A stretch of 64,000 nt of DNA from an uncultured Clostridia bacterium. GTDB taxonomy: Bacteria; Bacillota; Clostridia; Christensenellales; UBA1750. Under the pieces are notes generated by a model. It had not been told where the DNA came from. It saw only the letters and a list, made by a program, of their open reading frames with translations, and did no database searches. The stretch spans positions 118,985 to 182,984 of the forward strand of contig CAJFMX010000001.1 in NCBI GenBank assembly GCA_904393115.1. The letters are read 5' to 3'. The translations under genes were made by a program, and so were the position numbers. The first letter of the stretch is position 1, and the number at the start of each line of letters is the position of its first letter. This document shows, one piece after another, positions 35,423-43,986 of this stretch.

Positions 35423-35451
35423 ATCGTAGCACGACCGCAGCGCTTTGGCAA
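35423..35451 (-). promoter_or_regulatory. Promoter of the XRE regulator
   Basis: On the minus strand, TTGCCA, 17-base spacer, TACGAT, about 20-25 bases before the start codon. Confidence 0.65.
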
Positions 35452-35471
35452 ATCGAAAATTTACAGAAAAT

Positions 35472-35581
35472 TTGATTTCTCTTTGCAGGCGTGATATACT
35501 TGTGTGTAGGGCGTTGCGGTATCGATTACCTGGCGCCCTGAAACACAGACAAACATTTTTTCAAGGAGGGGCGGTTCCGCA
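35472..35581 (+). promoter_or_regulatory. Promoter and structured leader of the second MATE gene
   Basis: TTGATT (35472-35477), 17 bases, TATACT (35495-35500). The transcript would begin with a three-part hairpin: GTGT/ACAC, then GGGCG/CGCCC, then GGTA/TACC, interrupted by unpaired bases, followed by a T-run and the AAGGAGG ribosome site. It is too compact to match any riboswitch class I can name, and it differs from the leader of the first MATE gene. Confidence 0.6.
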
Positions 35582-36970
35582 ATGAGACGACTCAGACAGG
35601 CAGACGCGGACATGACGCAGGGCGTCATCTGGCGTCAACTTTTGGATTTTGCCGTGCCCATGGCGCTGGGGCTTCTGTTCCAGCAGCTCTACAACACCGT
35701 GGACACCATCGTGGTGGGGCAGTTTGTGGGCAAGGAGGCGCTGGCGGCCGTGGGCAGCGTGGGTAGCGTGGTCAACATGCTCGTTGGCCTGTGCGCAGGG
35801 CTTTCCACCGGCGCAAGCGTCATCATCTCCCAGTGCTACGGCGCGCACGACAATGCCCGGCTACACGACGCCGTGCACACCACCATCGCGCTGACGTTCC
35901 TGCTGTGCATCGCGGCGACGGTCGTGGGTCTTGCCATGGTCCCGCTGATGCTGGACCTCATGGCCACGCCTGCGGACGTCATCGAGCTCTCCCGCGAGTA
36001 TCTCAACATCTATTTTGCGGGCATCACGGGCCTGCTGATCTACAACATGGGCTCGGGCATCCTGCGCGCGGTGGGCGACTCGCGCCGGCCGCTCTACTTC
36101 CTCTGCGTTTCCGCGCTGACCAACATCGTGCTGGACCTGGTGTTCGTGGTCGTCTTCCACTGGGGCGTCGCGGGCGTGGCCTACGCCACCATCATTTCCC
36201 AGTTTGCCTCGGCGGTCCTTGTGCTGATCGTGCTCACCCGCAGCGACACCGCCTATGGCATCAAGTGGCGGCAGATCCGCATCCGCCGCGGGATGCTCGG
36301 CCGCATCATGGCCATCGGCTTCCCCTCCGGCATCCAGCAGGCCATCACCTCCTTCTCCAACGTCTTTGTCCAGTCCTACATCAACTACTTCGGCTCCGCC
36401 TGCATGGCCGGCTGGTCCAGCTATAACAAGCTGGATTCCTACATCACCGTGCCCCTGCAGGCCATCGCCCTGGCCTCGACCACCTTCGTCGGGCAGAACT
36501 ACGGCTCCAACAACCTGGAGCGCACGCGCAAGGGCGTCAACCAGGCCCTGGGCATGTCCCTTGTGGTCACGGCGGCGCTGGGCGTGCTGGTGATGATCTT
36601 CTCCCGGCCGTGCTTGCGGCTCTTTACGGCGGATGCCGAGGTCATGGAGTACGGCACCCGCTTCATCATGATCATCTCGCCCTTTTACATCATGAGCTGC
36701 TTCAACCAGATCTACGCCGGTGCGCTGCGCGGCGTCGGCAATGCGAACATCCCGATGATCGTCATGCTGGGCTCCTTTGTCGTCTTCCGCCAGGTCTACC
36801 TGCTCGTCAACCGCATCGCGTTTGACAACAGCTTCCTCGGCGTCTCCCTGGCCTATCCCATGGGCTGGGTGGTGTGCAGCATCCTGCTGTTCGTCTGCTA
36901 TCGCCGCAGCGTGATCTGCCACCCGGAGAAGGCCAAGGCCAAGGCGGTCGAGGAGGTGGCCGCGGAGTGA
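35582..36970 (+). CDS. MATE efflux transporter
   Basis: A 462-residue, 12-segment MATE-family exporter. N-terminal family features are VIWRQLLDFAVPMALG, LFQQLYNTVDTIVVGQFVG and STGASVIISQCYG. The C-terminal cytoplasmic tail is Lys/Glu-rich (KAKAKAVEEVAAE). It is preceded by AAGGAGG and a hairpin leader, and the GNAT gene begins two bases after its stop codon, so the two are one transcript. Substrates are unknown; cationic drugs or metabolites are typical for the family. Confidence 0.92.
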   Translation: MRRLRQADADMTQGVIWRQLLDFAVPMALGLLFQQLYNTVDTIVVGQFVGKEALAAVGSVGSVVNMLVGLCAGLSTGASVIISQCYGAHDNARLHDAVHTTIALTFLLCIAATVVGLAMVPLMLDLMATPADVIELSREYLNIYFAGITGLLIYNMGSGILRAVGDSRRPLYFLCVSALTNIVLDLVFVVVFHWGVAGVAYATIISQFASAVLVLIVLTRSDTAYGIKWRQIRIRRGMLGRIMAIGFPSGIQQAITSFSNVFVQSYINYFGSACMAGWSSYNKLDSYITVPLQAIALASTTFVGQNYGSNNLERTRKGVNQALGMSLVVTAALGVLVMIFSRPCLRLFTADAEVMEYGTRFIMIISPFYIMSCFNQIYAGALRGVGNANIPMIVMLGSFVVFRQVYLLVNRIAFDNSFLGVSLAYPMGWVVCSILLFVCYRRSVICHPEKAKAKAVEEVAAE

Positions 36971-36972
36971 CG

Positions 36973-37545
36973 ATGAACCTTTCCCGGGAGCTGGAGACGC
37001 CGCGCCTGCGCCTGCGCCCCTTTGCCCTGCGCGACGCGGAGCCCATGTACGCGCTCCTGCGCGACCCCGTGGTCAACACCTTCCTGCCCTGGTTCCCGGC
37101 GCAGACCCTCGCCGAGGCCGAGGAGATGCTCCGCAGCCGCTGCATCGGCGGCCCGGGCGTCCATTACGCCGTCTGCCTGCGGGGCGAGGATGCGCCCATC
37201 GGCTATGTCAGCCTGGCCGAGGGCCCGGCCTACGACCTGGGGTACGGCCTTGCCCGCGCGCACTGGGGGCAGGGCATCACGTCCGAGGCGGCCGCCGCCG
37301 TCCTTGCGGAGGCCCGGCGCGCGGGCCTGGCCTTTGTCACCGCCACGCACGACGTGCACAACCCCGCAAGCGGCGGCGTCATGCGCAAGATCGGCATGAC
37401 CTACCGCTATTCCTACGTCGAGCGCGTGCAGCCCAAGGACCAGATCGTCACCTTCCGCCTCTGGCAGATCGACTTTGCGCCGGAGGTCCCAACCTACCCC
37501 GGATATTGGAACACCTACCCCGACCACTTCGTCGAGGAATTGTGA
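36973..37545 (+). CDS. GNAT-family acetyltransferase (RimJ/RimL-like)
   Basis: A 190-residue acetyl-CoA-dependent transferase. The opening LETPRLRLRPFALRDAEPMY is the standard RimJ/RimL start, and the acetyl-CoA loop region reads YGLARAHWGQGITSEAAAA (about residues 92-110). The start is fixed by spacing: only two bases separate it from the MATE stop. The target may be a protein N-terminus, an antibiotic or a small amine; pairing with an exporter hints at detoxification, as inference only. A terminator follows. Confidence 0.9.
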   Translation: MNLSRELETPRLRLRPFALRDAEPMYALLRDPVVNTFLPWFPAQTLAEAEEMLRSRCIGGPGVHYAVCLRGEDAPIGYVSLAEGPAYDLGYGLARAHWGQGITSEAAAAVLAEARRAGLAFVTATHDVHNPASGGVMRKIGMTYRYSYVERVQPKDQIVTFRLWQIDFAPEVPTYPGYWNTYPDHFVEEL

Positions 37546-37550
37546 ACACA

Positions 37551-37582
37551 GGGGCGCCGTCCACCTGAGGCGGCGCCCCTTT
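37551..37582 (+). terminator. Terminator after the GNAT gene
   Basis: GGGGCGCCG pairs with CGGCGCCCC across an 11-base loop, followed by three T. Confidence 0.8.
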
Positions 37583-37602
37583 GCATGGAAAGGAGAGCGC
37601 CT

Positions 37603-38607
37603 ATGAATTTCCATCAGCTTCGCCGCGCGCTGCCGCACCTGGACGAGCTGCGCCTCTGCGCCGGATCTGCGCGCGCGGACGGCGCGCTGGTCAGCGCTAT
37701 GGCCTTGCTGCGGCAGGGCGCGCGCGCCGTGCTGTGCGCGGTCGAGCGCGTGGAGGAGGGGAGCCTGGAGCAGCCGCCCCTCCCGCGCCGCGCGACTAAC
37801 CGCGAGCGCATCCTGGCCCGCTGCGACAGCGCCGCCCACGACGCCTGGGACAGCGCCGCCGCCGTGGAGCTGGGCGAGGCAACGTACGAGATCGAGGAGG
37901 GCAACTTCGATTCCCTGGAGGAGGCGTCCACGGAGGACCTGTTCCTGCTGGCGGAGATCCTCCGGGCCGGTTACGTGCCGCATCCGGAGATCGAGCAGGA
38001 GAACTTCTCCCTGCTGCGCCTGTGCGCCTGGCAGCTCGCGGGCGAGTTCGACCGCCTGCCGGAGGGCGAGCTCCGCGCCCTGCACACCCGGGAGGGCAGC
38101 GTCCTGCACGCCTGCCGCGAGGGCGCGGTCGACCTGCCCGTCGGCCCCTGCGGCGGCGCGGCCCACACCTACCTCGACGCTGCGACGGGGGAGAAGCGGA
38201 CCTTCTGGGTCCACAGCGTGGAGCTGGTGGACCTCAACCCCGAGCGCGAGATGCCCAGGGACGCCGACCCGCGCGCCTGGGCGTCCCTCCAGCAGGACAT
38301 GGAGCGCCTCTGCCCGCGCGGCATGCGCGTGCCCGCCATCGTCTATGAGGAGGAGGGGAACCGGCAGCTCGATTTCTTCGACGCGGCATACCTGGACGCC
38401 GTGCCGGAACCCCGGGGCCTCGGCGGCGCGACGAGCGTCGCGGTCCTGCGCTCCCGGGGGGAGGTGGGCCCCCACGGCCTGCCGCTGCGCGACGCGCTCC
38501 TGCAAACGCCCGTGCCGCCGGATGCGGACCGCGTCCGCGCCGAAGCCCTGCGCTGCTTTGTGCCCGTGCCCGCGCAGCGCATCGCGTTCGCGGAGGAGAA
38601 AGCTTGA
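37603..38607 (+). CDS. Hypothetical protein, 334 residues
   Basis: Starts MNFHQLRRALPHLDEL with an AAGGAGA ribosome site. I do not recognise the family. It is acidic, rich in Glu, Ala and Arg, has no signal peptide or membrane segment and seems cytoplasmic. The middle is helical (ASTEDLFLLAEILRAGYVP, ENFSLLRLCAWQLAGEFD) and is followed by a mixed section with AHTYLDAATGEKRTFWVHSV and a segment RQLDFFDAAYLDAVPEP. The codon use matches the neighbours. It stands alone between two terminators, so its function is not given by context; the strong coding bias and RBS make it a real gene. Confidence 0.8.
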   Translation: MNFHQLRRALPHLDELRLCAGSARADGALVSAMALLRQGARAVLCAVERVEEGSLEQPPLPRRATNRERILARCDSAAHDAWDSAAAVELGEATYEIEEGNFDSLEEASTEDLFLLAEILRAGYVPHPEIEQENFSLLRLCAWQLAGEFDRLPEGELRALHTREGSVLHACREGAVDLPVGPCGGAAHTYLDAATGEKRTFWVHSVELVDLNPEREMPRDADPRAWASLQQDMERLCPRGMRVPAIVYEEEGNRQLDFFDAAYLDAVPEPRGLGGATSVAVLRSRGEVGPHGLPLRDALLQTPVPPDADRVRAEALRCFVPVPAQRIAFAEEKA

Positions 38608-38644
38608 CACTTTCGGCAAACTGTCTTGTTTTTTGGCAAAAACG

Positions 38645-38683
38645 GGGAACTGTGTAAAAATTGCACAGTTCCCTGTTTCTGTC
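38645..38683 (+). terminator. Terminator after the hypothetical gene
   Basis: GGGAACTGTG pairs perfectly with CACAGTTCCC (10 bp, 9-base loop), followed by TGTTTCTGTC. Confidence 0.82.
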
Positions 38684-38749
38684 TATGGAGGTTCCACCGG
38701 GGATTCGCTATACTTTTTTCCAGTGAAAAAACGGAAAGGAGCCGGAATC

Positions 38750-40099
38750 ATGGAAATCAAGAACCGCATTGCCGCGGCCGGGCTGGAAACGGCCTACCGC
38801 TATCTGGAAAAGGACCCCGTGCAGAACCTCCCCAAGCTCATGGAATTGGTGGATCGCTTTGCCGGCGATGCCTTTGCTCCGCAGCGCGATGTCGTGCGCC
38901 GCGTCGTGAACGATCCCGAGAACAACTGGAATCGCCTGCTCTGTTCTCTTTGGACGGATATTGACTCCGAAGTGCTCAAGAAGATCTTTACGAACTTCCT
39001 GCTCAACGCGAACTTCATCGGCTGGGAGAAGCAGGAGAAGGCGCGGGAGAAGTACAACTGCAACATCCCCTGGGCGATCCTGATGGACCCCACCTCCGCC
39101 TGCAACCTGCACTGCACGGGCTGCTGGGCCGCGGAGTACGGCAACAAGCTCAACCTCAGCCTGGAGGAGCTGGACGGCATCATCCGCCAGGGCAAGGAGC
39201 TGGGTGTCTACTTCTACATCTATTCCGGCGGCGAGCCGCTCGTGCGCAAGGACGACATCCTGCGCCTGTGCCGCATGCACGACGACTGCGTGTTCCTGGC
39301 CTTTACGAACGCCACGCTCATCGACGAGGCCTTTGCCAAGGAGATGCTCGACGTCAGGAACTTCGTTCCCGCCATCTCCGTGGAAGGCTTTGCGCAGGAG
39401 ACGGACGCCCGCCGCGGCCAGGGCACGTTCGACCGCGTCATGGAGGCCATGCGCATCCTGCGCGAGAACCGGCTGCCCTTTGGCGTCTCCTGCTGCTACA
39501 CCCGCGCCAACGCCGAAACCATCGGCAGCGAGGCCTACTTCGACAAGATGATCGAGTGGGGCGCCAAGTTCGCCTGGTTCTTTACCTATATGCCCGTGGG
39601 CTCGGACGCCGTGCCCGACCTGATGGTGACCGCGGAGCAGCGCAAGGCCATGTACCGGAGCGTGCGCGCCTTCCGCAGCACCAAGCCGCTGTTCACCATG
39701 GACTTCTGGAACGACGGCGACTACGTCGGCGGCTGCATCGCCGGCGGGCGCAGATACCTGCACATCAACGCCAACGGCGACGTGGAGCCCTGCGCCTTCA
39801 TCCACTATTCGGACTCCAACATCCGGGAGAAGACCCTGCTGGAGGCCCTGCAGAGCCCGCTGTTCCAGGCGTATCACCAGGGCCAGCCCTTCAACGAGAA
39901 CCACCTGCGCCCCTGCCCCGTGCTGGACAACCCCGGAAAGCTCACCGCCATGGTGGACTGCTCCGGCGCGCGCTCGACGGACCTGATGAGCCCGGAGAGC
40001 GCGGAGGCCTTCTCCGACAAGTGCGTGGAGGCCGCCGCCAACTGGGCCCCGGTCGCCGATGCCCTCCGGGAGGAGAAGCGCGCCGCCGCGCAGCGTTGA
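38750..40099 (+). CDS. Radical SAM protein with SPASM-like C-terminus
   Basis: A 449-residue protein. The radical SAM cluster motif is C118-NLH-C122-TG-C125, reached after an N-terminal helical region of about 105 residues. The SAM-binding YSGGEPL motif is near residue 162. The C-terminal part has Cys in GGCIAGG, EPCAFIH and RPCPVLDNP, which resembles an auxiliary iron-sulfur site. This type is widespread in Clostridia and Actinobacteria without a settled role. GGAAAGGAG precedes ATG 38750, which is chosen because the frame upstream runs through a terminator. The next two genes, a sugar-isomerase-like and an MBL protein, have their own promoter. Confidence 0.85.
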   Translation: MEIKNRIAAAGLETAYRYLEKDPVQNLPKLMELVDRFAGDAFAPQRDVVRRVVNDPENNWNRLLCSLWTDIDSEVLKKIFTNFLLNANFIGWEKQEKAREKYNCNIPWAILMDPTSACNLHCTGCWAAEYGNKLNLSLEELDGIIRQGKELGVYFYIYSGGEPLVRKDDILRLCRMHDDCVFLAFTNATLIDEAFAKEMLDVRNFVPAISVEGFAQETDARRGQGTFDRVMEAMRILRENRLPFGVSCCYTRANAETIGSEAYFDKMIEWGAKFAWFFTYMPVGSDAVPDLMVTAEQRKAMYRSVRAFRSTKPLFTMDFWNDGDYVGGCIAGGRRYLHINANGDVEPCAFIHYSDSNIREKTLLEALQSPLFQAYHQGQPFNENHLRPCPVLDNPGKLTAMVDCSGARSTDLMSPESAEAFSDKCVEAAANWAPVADALREEKRAAAQR

Positions 40100-40125
40100 C
40101 GAGGCGGGCCGAAAAGAGGTATACT
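40096..40125 (+). promoter_or_regulatory. Promoter of the sugar isomerase-like/MBL gene pair
   Basis: TTGACG, 18-base spacer, TATACT. The -35 box overlaps the stop codon of the radical SAM gene. Confidence 0.72.
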
Positions 40126-40149
40126 GGTAGGCAAAGGGAGGGTTGATCC

Positions 40150-41001
40150 ATGCAGCCAAAGATGAACTGGACCTTTATGTCCCTGCAAATCCTGGACGAT
40201 GTCCGCAGGGGCAAGCTGACCTTTGCCGAGATGTTTCCCCGTGCCCGCGCCGCAGGCTTTGTCGCCTACGACGCCTCGGACAGCGACGCGGAATTCGCGC
40301 CCCGCGAGGAGGTCCTGCGCCTCTGCGCGGAAAACGGCCTGCAGATTGCCGATTACATCCATTGGGTGCACCTGACGACGCCGGACGACGCGGCCTTCCG
40401 CGCCGCGGTGGAGAGCGGCTGCCGCGCCGCGCGCACGGCCCTGGCCCACGGCACGGACAAGCTCATGATCGTGGAGAACGTCGTGCCAGAGGACCTGGCC
40501 AGGATGAGCCGCGAGCAGGCCGCCGCGCGCCTTGCGCAGGGCCTGAAGCGCATCGTGAGTGCCGCTGCGGAATACGGCGTCACCGTCATGGTGGAGGACT
40601 TCCCCTCGCCCTTGCTGCCCATGTGCGACTCCGCGGAGATGCGCGCACTGCTGGACGGCGCGCCGGGCCTCAAGCTCGTGCTGGACACGGGCAATATGCT
40701 CGCCCGCAAGGAGGACCCCGTCGCCTTTGCGGAGCGGTTCCTCGGCGACTTTGTGCACGTGCACCTTAAGGACATCGAGTACCCCGAGAACGCGGCCACG
40801 GGCGACGTGGACGTGGACGGGCGCCGCATGTGGAACGCCCAGCACGGGGAGGGCGTCGTGGACTTTGCAAAGCTCCTGCCCATGATCGAGAAGACCGGCT
40901 ACAAGGGCTTTGTCACCGTGGAGTACGGCCCGCACGAGGGCACGCGCGACCACTTTGCGAAAATGGCGGAGAGCATCCGCTATCTGGAGGGATTGCTGTG
41001 A
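40150..41001 (+). CDS. Sugar phosphate isomerase/epimerase-like TIM-barrel protein
   Basis: A 283-residue protein of the xylose-isomerase-like TIM-barrel superfamily (AP_endonuc_2). Metal-site candidates are the Glu of MVEDFPSP, the Asp of LVLDTGNM, the His of FVHVHLKDI and the Glu of VTVEYGPHEG, in the order typical of the superfamily. The substrate is unknown; relatives act on inosose, tagatose or hydroxypyruvate derivatives. The stop codon overlaps the GTG start of the MBL gene, so the two proteins are made together and probably act in one pathway. Confidence 0.88.
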   Translation: MQPKMNWTFMSLQILDDVRRGKLTFAEMFPRARAAGFVAYDASDSDAEFAPREEVLRLCAENGLQIADYIHWVHLTTPDDAAFRAAVESGCRAARTALAHGTDKLMIVENVVPEDLARMSREQAAARLAQGLKRIVSAAAEYGVTVMVEDFPSPLLPMCDSAEMRALLDGAPGLKLVLDTGNMLARKEDPVAFAERFLGDFVHVHLKDIEYPENAATGDVDVDGRRMWNAQHGEGVVDFAKLLPMIEKTGYKGFVTVEYGPHEGTRDHFAKMAESIRYLEGLL

Positions 41002-41834
41002 GATACGAAGAAAATCCGTTTGTGGAAGTGGAAAAGCTGGCGGACGGCGTTTGGTCGCTGCTCTCGCCCGGCGGCTGCCCGACGCTCTGCTACCTGGTCG
41101 AGGGCGCGGAGCGCGCGCTGCTCATCGACACGGGCTTTGGCGTGGGGGACCTCAAGGCGCTCTGCGAGCGGCTCACGGACAAGCCCCTGCTCGTTGTGGA
41201 CACCCATTCCCACGGAGACCACGTGCTCGGCAACCCGCAGTTTGACCGCGTCTACATCCACGCGCTCGACCTGGAAGCGGGCCGGGCGGCCAACGAGCCG
41301 GAGCAGAGGCGCCGCTTCATGGACGCGCCCGAGGGCTGCGGCTACACGATCGGCGACTACGTCCCGGACGGCCCCTGCGAGCTCGTGCCGATCGAGGCGG
41401 GCTACGTCTTTGACCTGGGCGGCGGCCACGAGCTGGAGGTGTTCCACACGCCCGGCCACACGCCCGGCGGCATCTGCCTGCTGGAGAAGAAGCGCCGCAT
41501 GCTCTTCACCGGCGACTCCCTCGTGCGCACGCCCACGCTGATCTTCTTCGGCCAGGGCGAGCTGTGCACGGTTGAGGCCTTCCACGAGCACCTGCTGCCC
41601 CTGCAGGCGCGCAAGGGCGAGTTCGACGCCCTGTACCCCGGCCACTTCGAGACGCCCCAGCCCGTCGAGCTCCTGGACGACATGGTCACCCTGAGCGGCC
41701 TCATCCTGCAGGAGCCCGAGAAGTACGACGACTGGCAGGACATGCACGGGAATCCCCAGGCCGCCTGGCGCCGCAACTACGGCCGCGCCTACATCGCCTT
41801 TGACCGGAAACACGTCTACAAGAAGGAGCGCTGA
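40998..41834 (+). CDS. MBL-fold metallo-hydrolase
   Basis: A 278-residue protein beginning at a GTG that overlaps the preceding stop (GTGA), with GGAGGGATT as ribosome site. The dinuclear metal motif is T-H70-S-H72-G-D74-H75, followed by a second His in FHTPGHTPGG and by GDSLVRTPT, as in glyoxalase II and lactonase relatives. It could hydrolyse a thioester or lactone formed by the upstream enzyme, an inference from coupling. The length is typical for single-domain members. A strong terminator follows. Confidence 0.9.
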   Translation: MRYEENPFVEVEKLADGVWSLLSPGGCPTLCYLVEGAERALLIDTGFGVGDLKALCERLTDKPLLVVDTHSHGDHVLGNPQFDRVYIHALDLEAGRAANEPEQRRRFMDAPEGCGYTIGDYVPDGPCELVPIEAGYVFDLGGGHELEVFHTPGHTPGGICLLEKKRRMLFTGDSLVRTPTLIFFGQGELCTVEAFHEHLLPLQARKGEFDALYPGHFETPQPVELLDDMVTLSGLILQEPEKYDDWQDMHGNPQAAWRRNYGRAYIAFDRKHVYKKER

Positions 41835-41904
41835 GGGCGGTTCCCCCGACGCGCTCCGGGCCCCGCCCACCCGCCCCCTGGGCTCGGCTTCCCCACGAAG
41901 AAAA

Positions 41905-41947
41905 GCCCCTTCGAACCGCTGCAAAGCCGTTCGAAGGGGCCTTTTTT
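41905..41947 (+). terminator. Terminator after the MBL gene
   Basis: GCCCCTTCGAAC pairs perfectly with GTTCGAAGGGGC (12 bp), followed by C and six T. Confidence 0.9.
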
Positions 41948-42015
41948 GCGCGCCCACGCAGCGTCCCGCGCCCCACCCCGCCCGCCCGGCGGCGTCCGCG
42001 CATCCACCGCGCGCC

Positions 42016-42549
42016 TCACTGCGGGGCGCGGAGAAAACCGTCCCGGCCGTGCCCGCAGAGCGGGCAGACCTCCGGCGCGCGGGCGGAGAGATGCGCCCAA
42101 CCGCAGTGGGAACAGACCCACACCGCCTGCTCGCGCCGGTCGTAGACCTCCCCGGCGCGGACCTCGTCATAGAGCGCCCGCAAGCGCTCCTCCCGCGCAC
42201 AGGAGACCTCCCCTGCGCGCTCCAGAAGGTTCGCGATGTCCGCGTGCCCTTCGCCCCGCGCAGCCCGCGCCCGCGCGCGCAGCGCATCCGACCAGAGCGC
42301 CCGCTCTGCGCGCAGGGCCTGCTCGAGCGCATCGGCGGCAGCGGGCGCCTTTCCCTCGGCCAGGCACCGCAGCCAGACCTCCGCGTGCGTGAGCGTCTGC
42401 CGCGCGCAGGCGCGAAACTCCTCCTGGACGGGCGCCAAGCCCGCTTCGCCGGCCAGGCGCGCCCAGAGCGCATACTTCCCCGCCAGGACCAGCGCTTCCT
42501 CCCAGGATGCGCGGAGCGCCTGGCGCGTTCTCTCTCCCAGATGGTGCAT
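42016..42549 (-). CDS. Degenerate rubrerythrin-like protein
   Basis: A 177-residue protein starting MHHLGERTRQALRASW with an AGGAGA ribosome site. A four-helix ferritin-like part (about 8-130) is followed by a rubredoxin-type C-terminus with C146/C149 (VCSHCGWAH) and C162/C165 (CPLCGHGRDGF). Relative to active rubrerythrins, the diiron ligands look mostly lost: the first helix has AGK in place of AGE, and the ExxH pairs are not preserved in the second and fourth helices. It may therefore bind only the rubredoxin metal. It is the last gene of a leftward cluster with a phage-type terminase, an unusual association. Confidence 0.82.
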   Translation of the reverse strand: MHHLGERTRQALRASWEEALVLAGKYALWARLAGEAGLAPVQEEFRACARQTLTHAEVWLRCLAEGKAPAAADALEQALRAERALWSDALRARARAARGEGHADIANLLERAGEVSCAREERLRALYDEVRAGEVYDRREQAVWVCSHCGWAHLSARAPEVCPLCGHGRDGFLRAPQ

Positions 42550-42618
42550 GTGCTTCTCCTTTCTCCGGGCGCACGCGCCCCGCACCATTCCTATGCAGCG
42601 CCCCCCGCGCCTGAGTCC

Positions 42619-43986
42619 TCAGTCCAGGGGGGAGTAGCGCCGGCGCGGCGCGGGCTTGGGCGCTTCCGGCAGGGGATGGGCCATGAAGAGATACCGCCAC
42701 TCGTCGTAGATGTGGTCCTCGCCCTGCGTATCCACGTCCTCGCAGCGCTGCGCGTCGTAGCTCAGGGCCGGGAGCGTGCGGATCGAATCCCGGCAGGTGG
42801 AGAAGACCTGCACCCCGCTGCGCCCCTCGGCGTCGAACTCCAGCCGCCGATGCACCTGCATGAGCCCGGCCAGGCGCGCGTTTTCCGCGGGGAGGAAGTA
42901 GACGCCCTCCCGCTGCATCTGGTCCGCGATGCTCTCCCCGCGCGAGCCGTCCCAGATGGAGGGGTCCGCGTAGCCCGTCACGAGGAGACCACGCTCGTGC
43001 GCGCGCTCCGCCTCGGCGATGCCCCGCGCGATGGCCGTCGGCGTCAGGCGCAGGCCCGCGTTGGGCACGCCCGTGCAGCCGTACCACTCCCGATAGCGCA
43101 CGAGCGTCCCGTGCGGGTCCAGCGCCCACCAACCCACGGAGAACGGCCGCGAATACCCGAAGTCGAACGACCGAAACCGCCGCCAGCTCTCCGGGATGGG
43201 GAAGGGGGCGACCACGTGCGTGAAGCGCCCCGTGCCATAGGCCGCGGGGTCGTCCCGCCACTCGGTAAACACCTGGCCTTCGAACGCGTCCCACCGGCCG
43301 TAGAGCAGCGCGTCCCGGAGCGCCGGGGGCTTTGCGGCCAGCTCCAGCGCATAGCCCGGCGCCAAATGGGGGTTGTCCTGCACGCGCGCGGGGATGTAGC
43401 GCAGCGTGCGCTCCCCGGCGACGCCCGCGGCCTCCACGCGCTCCGTGCGCACGGTGTCCGGCGGCATGGGGTCGAGAAAGCGGGCCTTGACCCAGGCGTG
43501 GCCCGGACCGCCAGGGTTGCTCGTCGCGCGCACGACGGGGCGAATGCCCAGGTCCGCCCGCGCGCGCAGGCGCGAGCGGAGGAACTCATACACCTCCTGC
43601 GAAAAGTGCGTCAGCTCGTCGATGTAGAGCCAGTGGATCTCCGCGCCCTGGTAGAGAAAGCGGTCCACATCCTTCTGACAGTGCCGGAAGCGCAGGGCCG
43701 AGCCGTTGCACAGCCGGATCTCGTGGCCCTGGCCGGAGTAGCGGTAGAGCGGGCGCGGGATGCGCCGCAGCGCCTCGGGCAGGAGCGTGTCCTCCAGCTC
43801 GCGGTACGTGCGGCGGAAGAGGTAGGCGATGGTCCCGGGATGCCGCGCGCAGCGCAAAAAGGCGTCCATCACGATGGCCGTGGTCTTGCCGCCGCCCGCG
43901 GCCCCGCCGTAGAGCACCTCGTCCTCCCGGCTCTCGTGGAAGGCGCGCTGGCGCGGCGTGGGCGAGTAGTTGACCTCAAGTCGCAT
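42619..43986 (-). CDS. Phage-type terminase large subunit (TerL)
   Basis: A 455-residue DNA-packaging motor protein. The ATPase has Walker A GGAAGGGKT (27-35) and Walker B WLYIDEL with D123/E124. The nuclease part begins with FRSFDFGYSRPF (D275) and continues with TGYADPSIWDG, both acidic positions expected in the RNase H-like fold. The length is full and no frameshift is visible, so the protein looks intact. No portal, protease or capsid gene accompanies it; it is flanked by a 71-residue ORF upstream (11-base overlap) and a rubrerythrin-like gene downstream. It is either a remnant under selection or part of a domesticated cluster. Confidence 0.9.
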   Translation of the reverse strand: MRLEVNYSPTPRQRAFHESREDEVLYGGAAGGGKTTAIVMDAFLRCARHPGTIAYLFRRTYRELEDTLLPEALRRIPRPLYRYSGQGHEIRLCNGSALRFRHCQKDVDRFLYQGAEIHWLYIDELTHFSQEVYEFLRSRLRARADLGIRPVVRATSNPGGPGHAWVKARFLDPMPPDTVRTERVEAAGVAGERTLRYIPARVQDNPHLAPGYALELAAKPPALRDALLYGRWDAFEGQVFTEWRDDPAAYGTGRFTHVVAPFPIPESWRRFRSFDFGYSRPFSVGWWALDPHGTLVRYREWYGCTGVPNAGLRLTPTAIARGIAEAERAHERGLLVTGYADPSIWDGSRGESIADQMQREGVYFLPAENARLAGLMQVHRRLEFDAEGRSGVQVFSTCRDSIRTLPALSYDAQRCEDVDTQGEDHIYDEWRYLFMAHPLPEAPKPAPRRRYSPLD

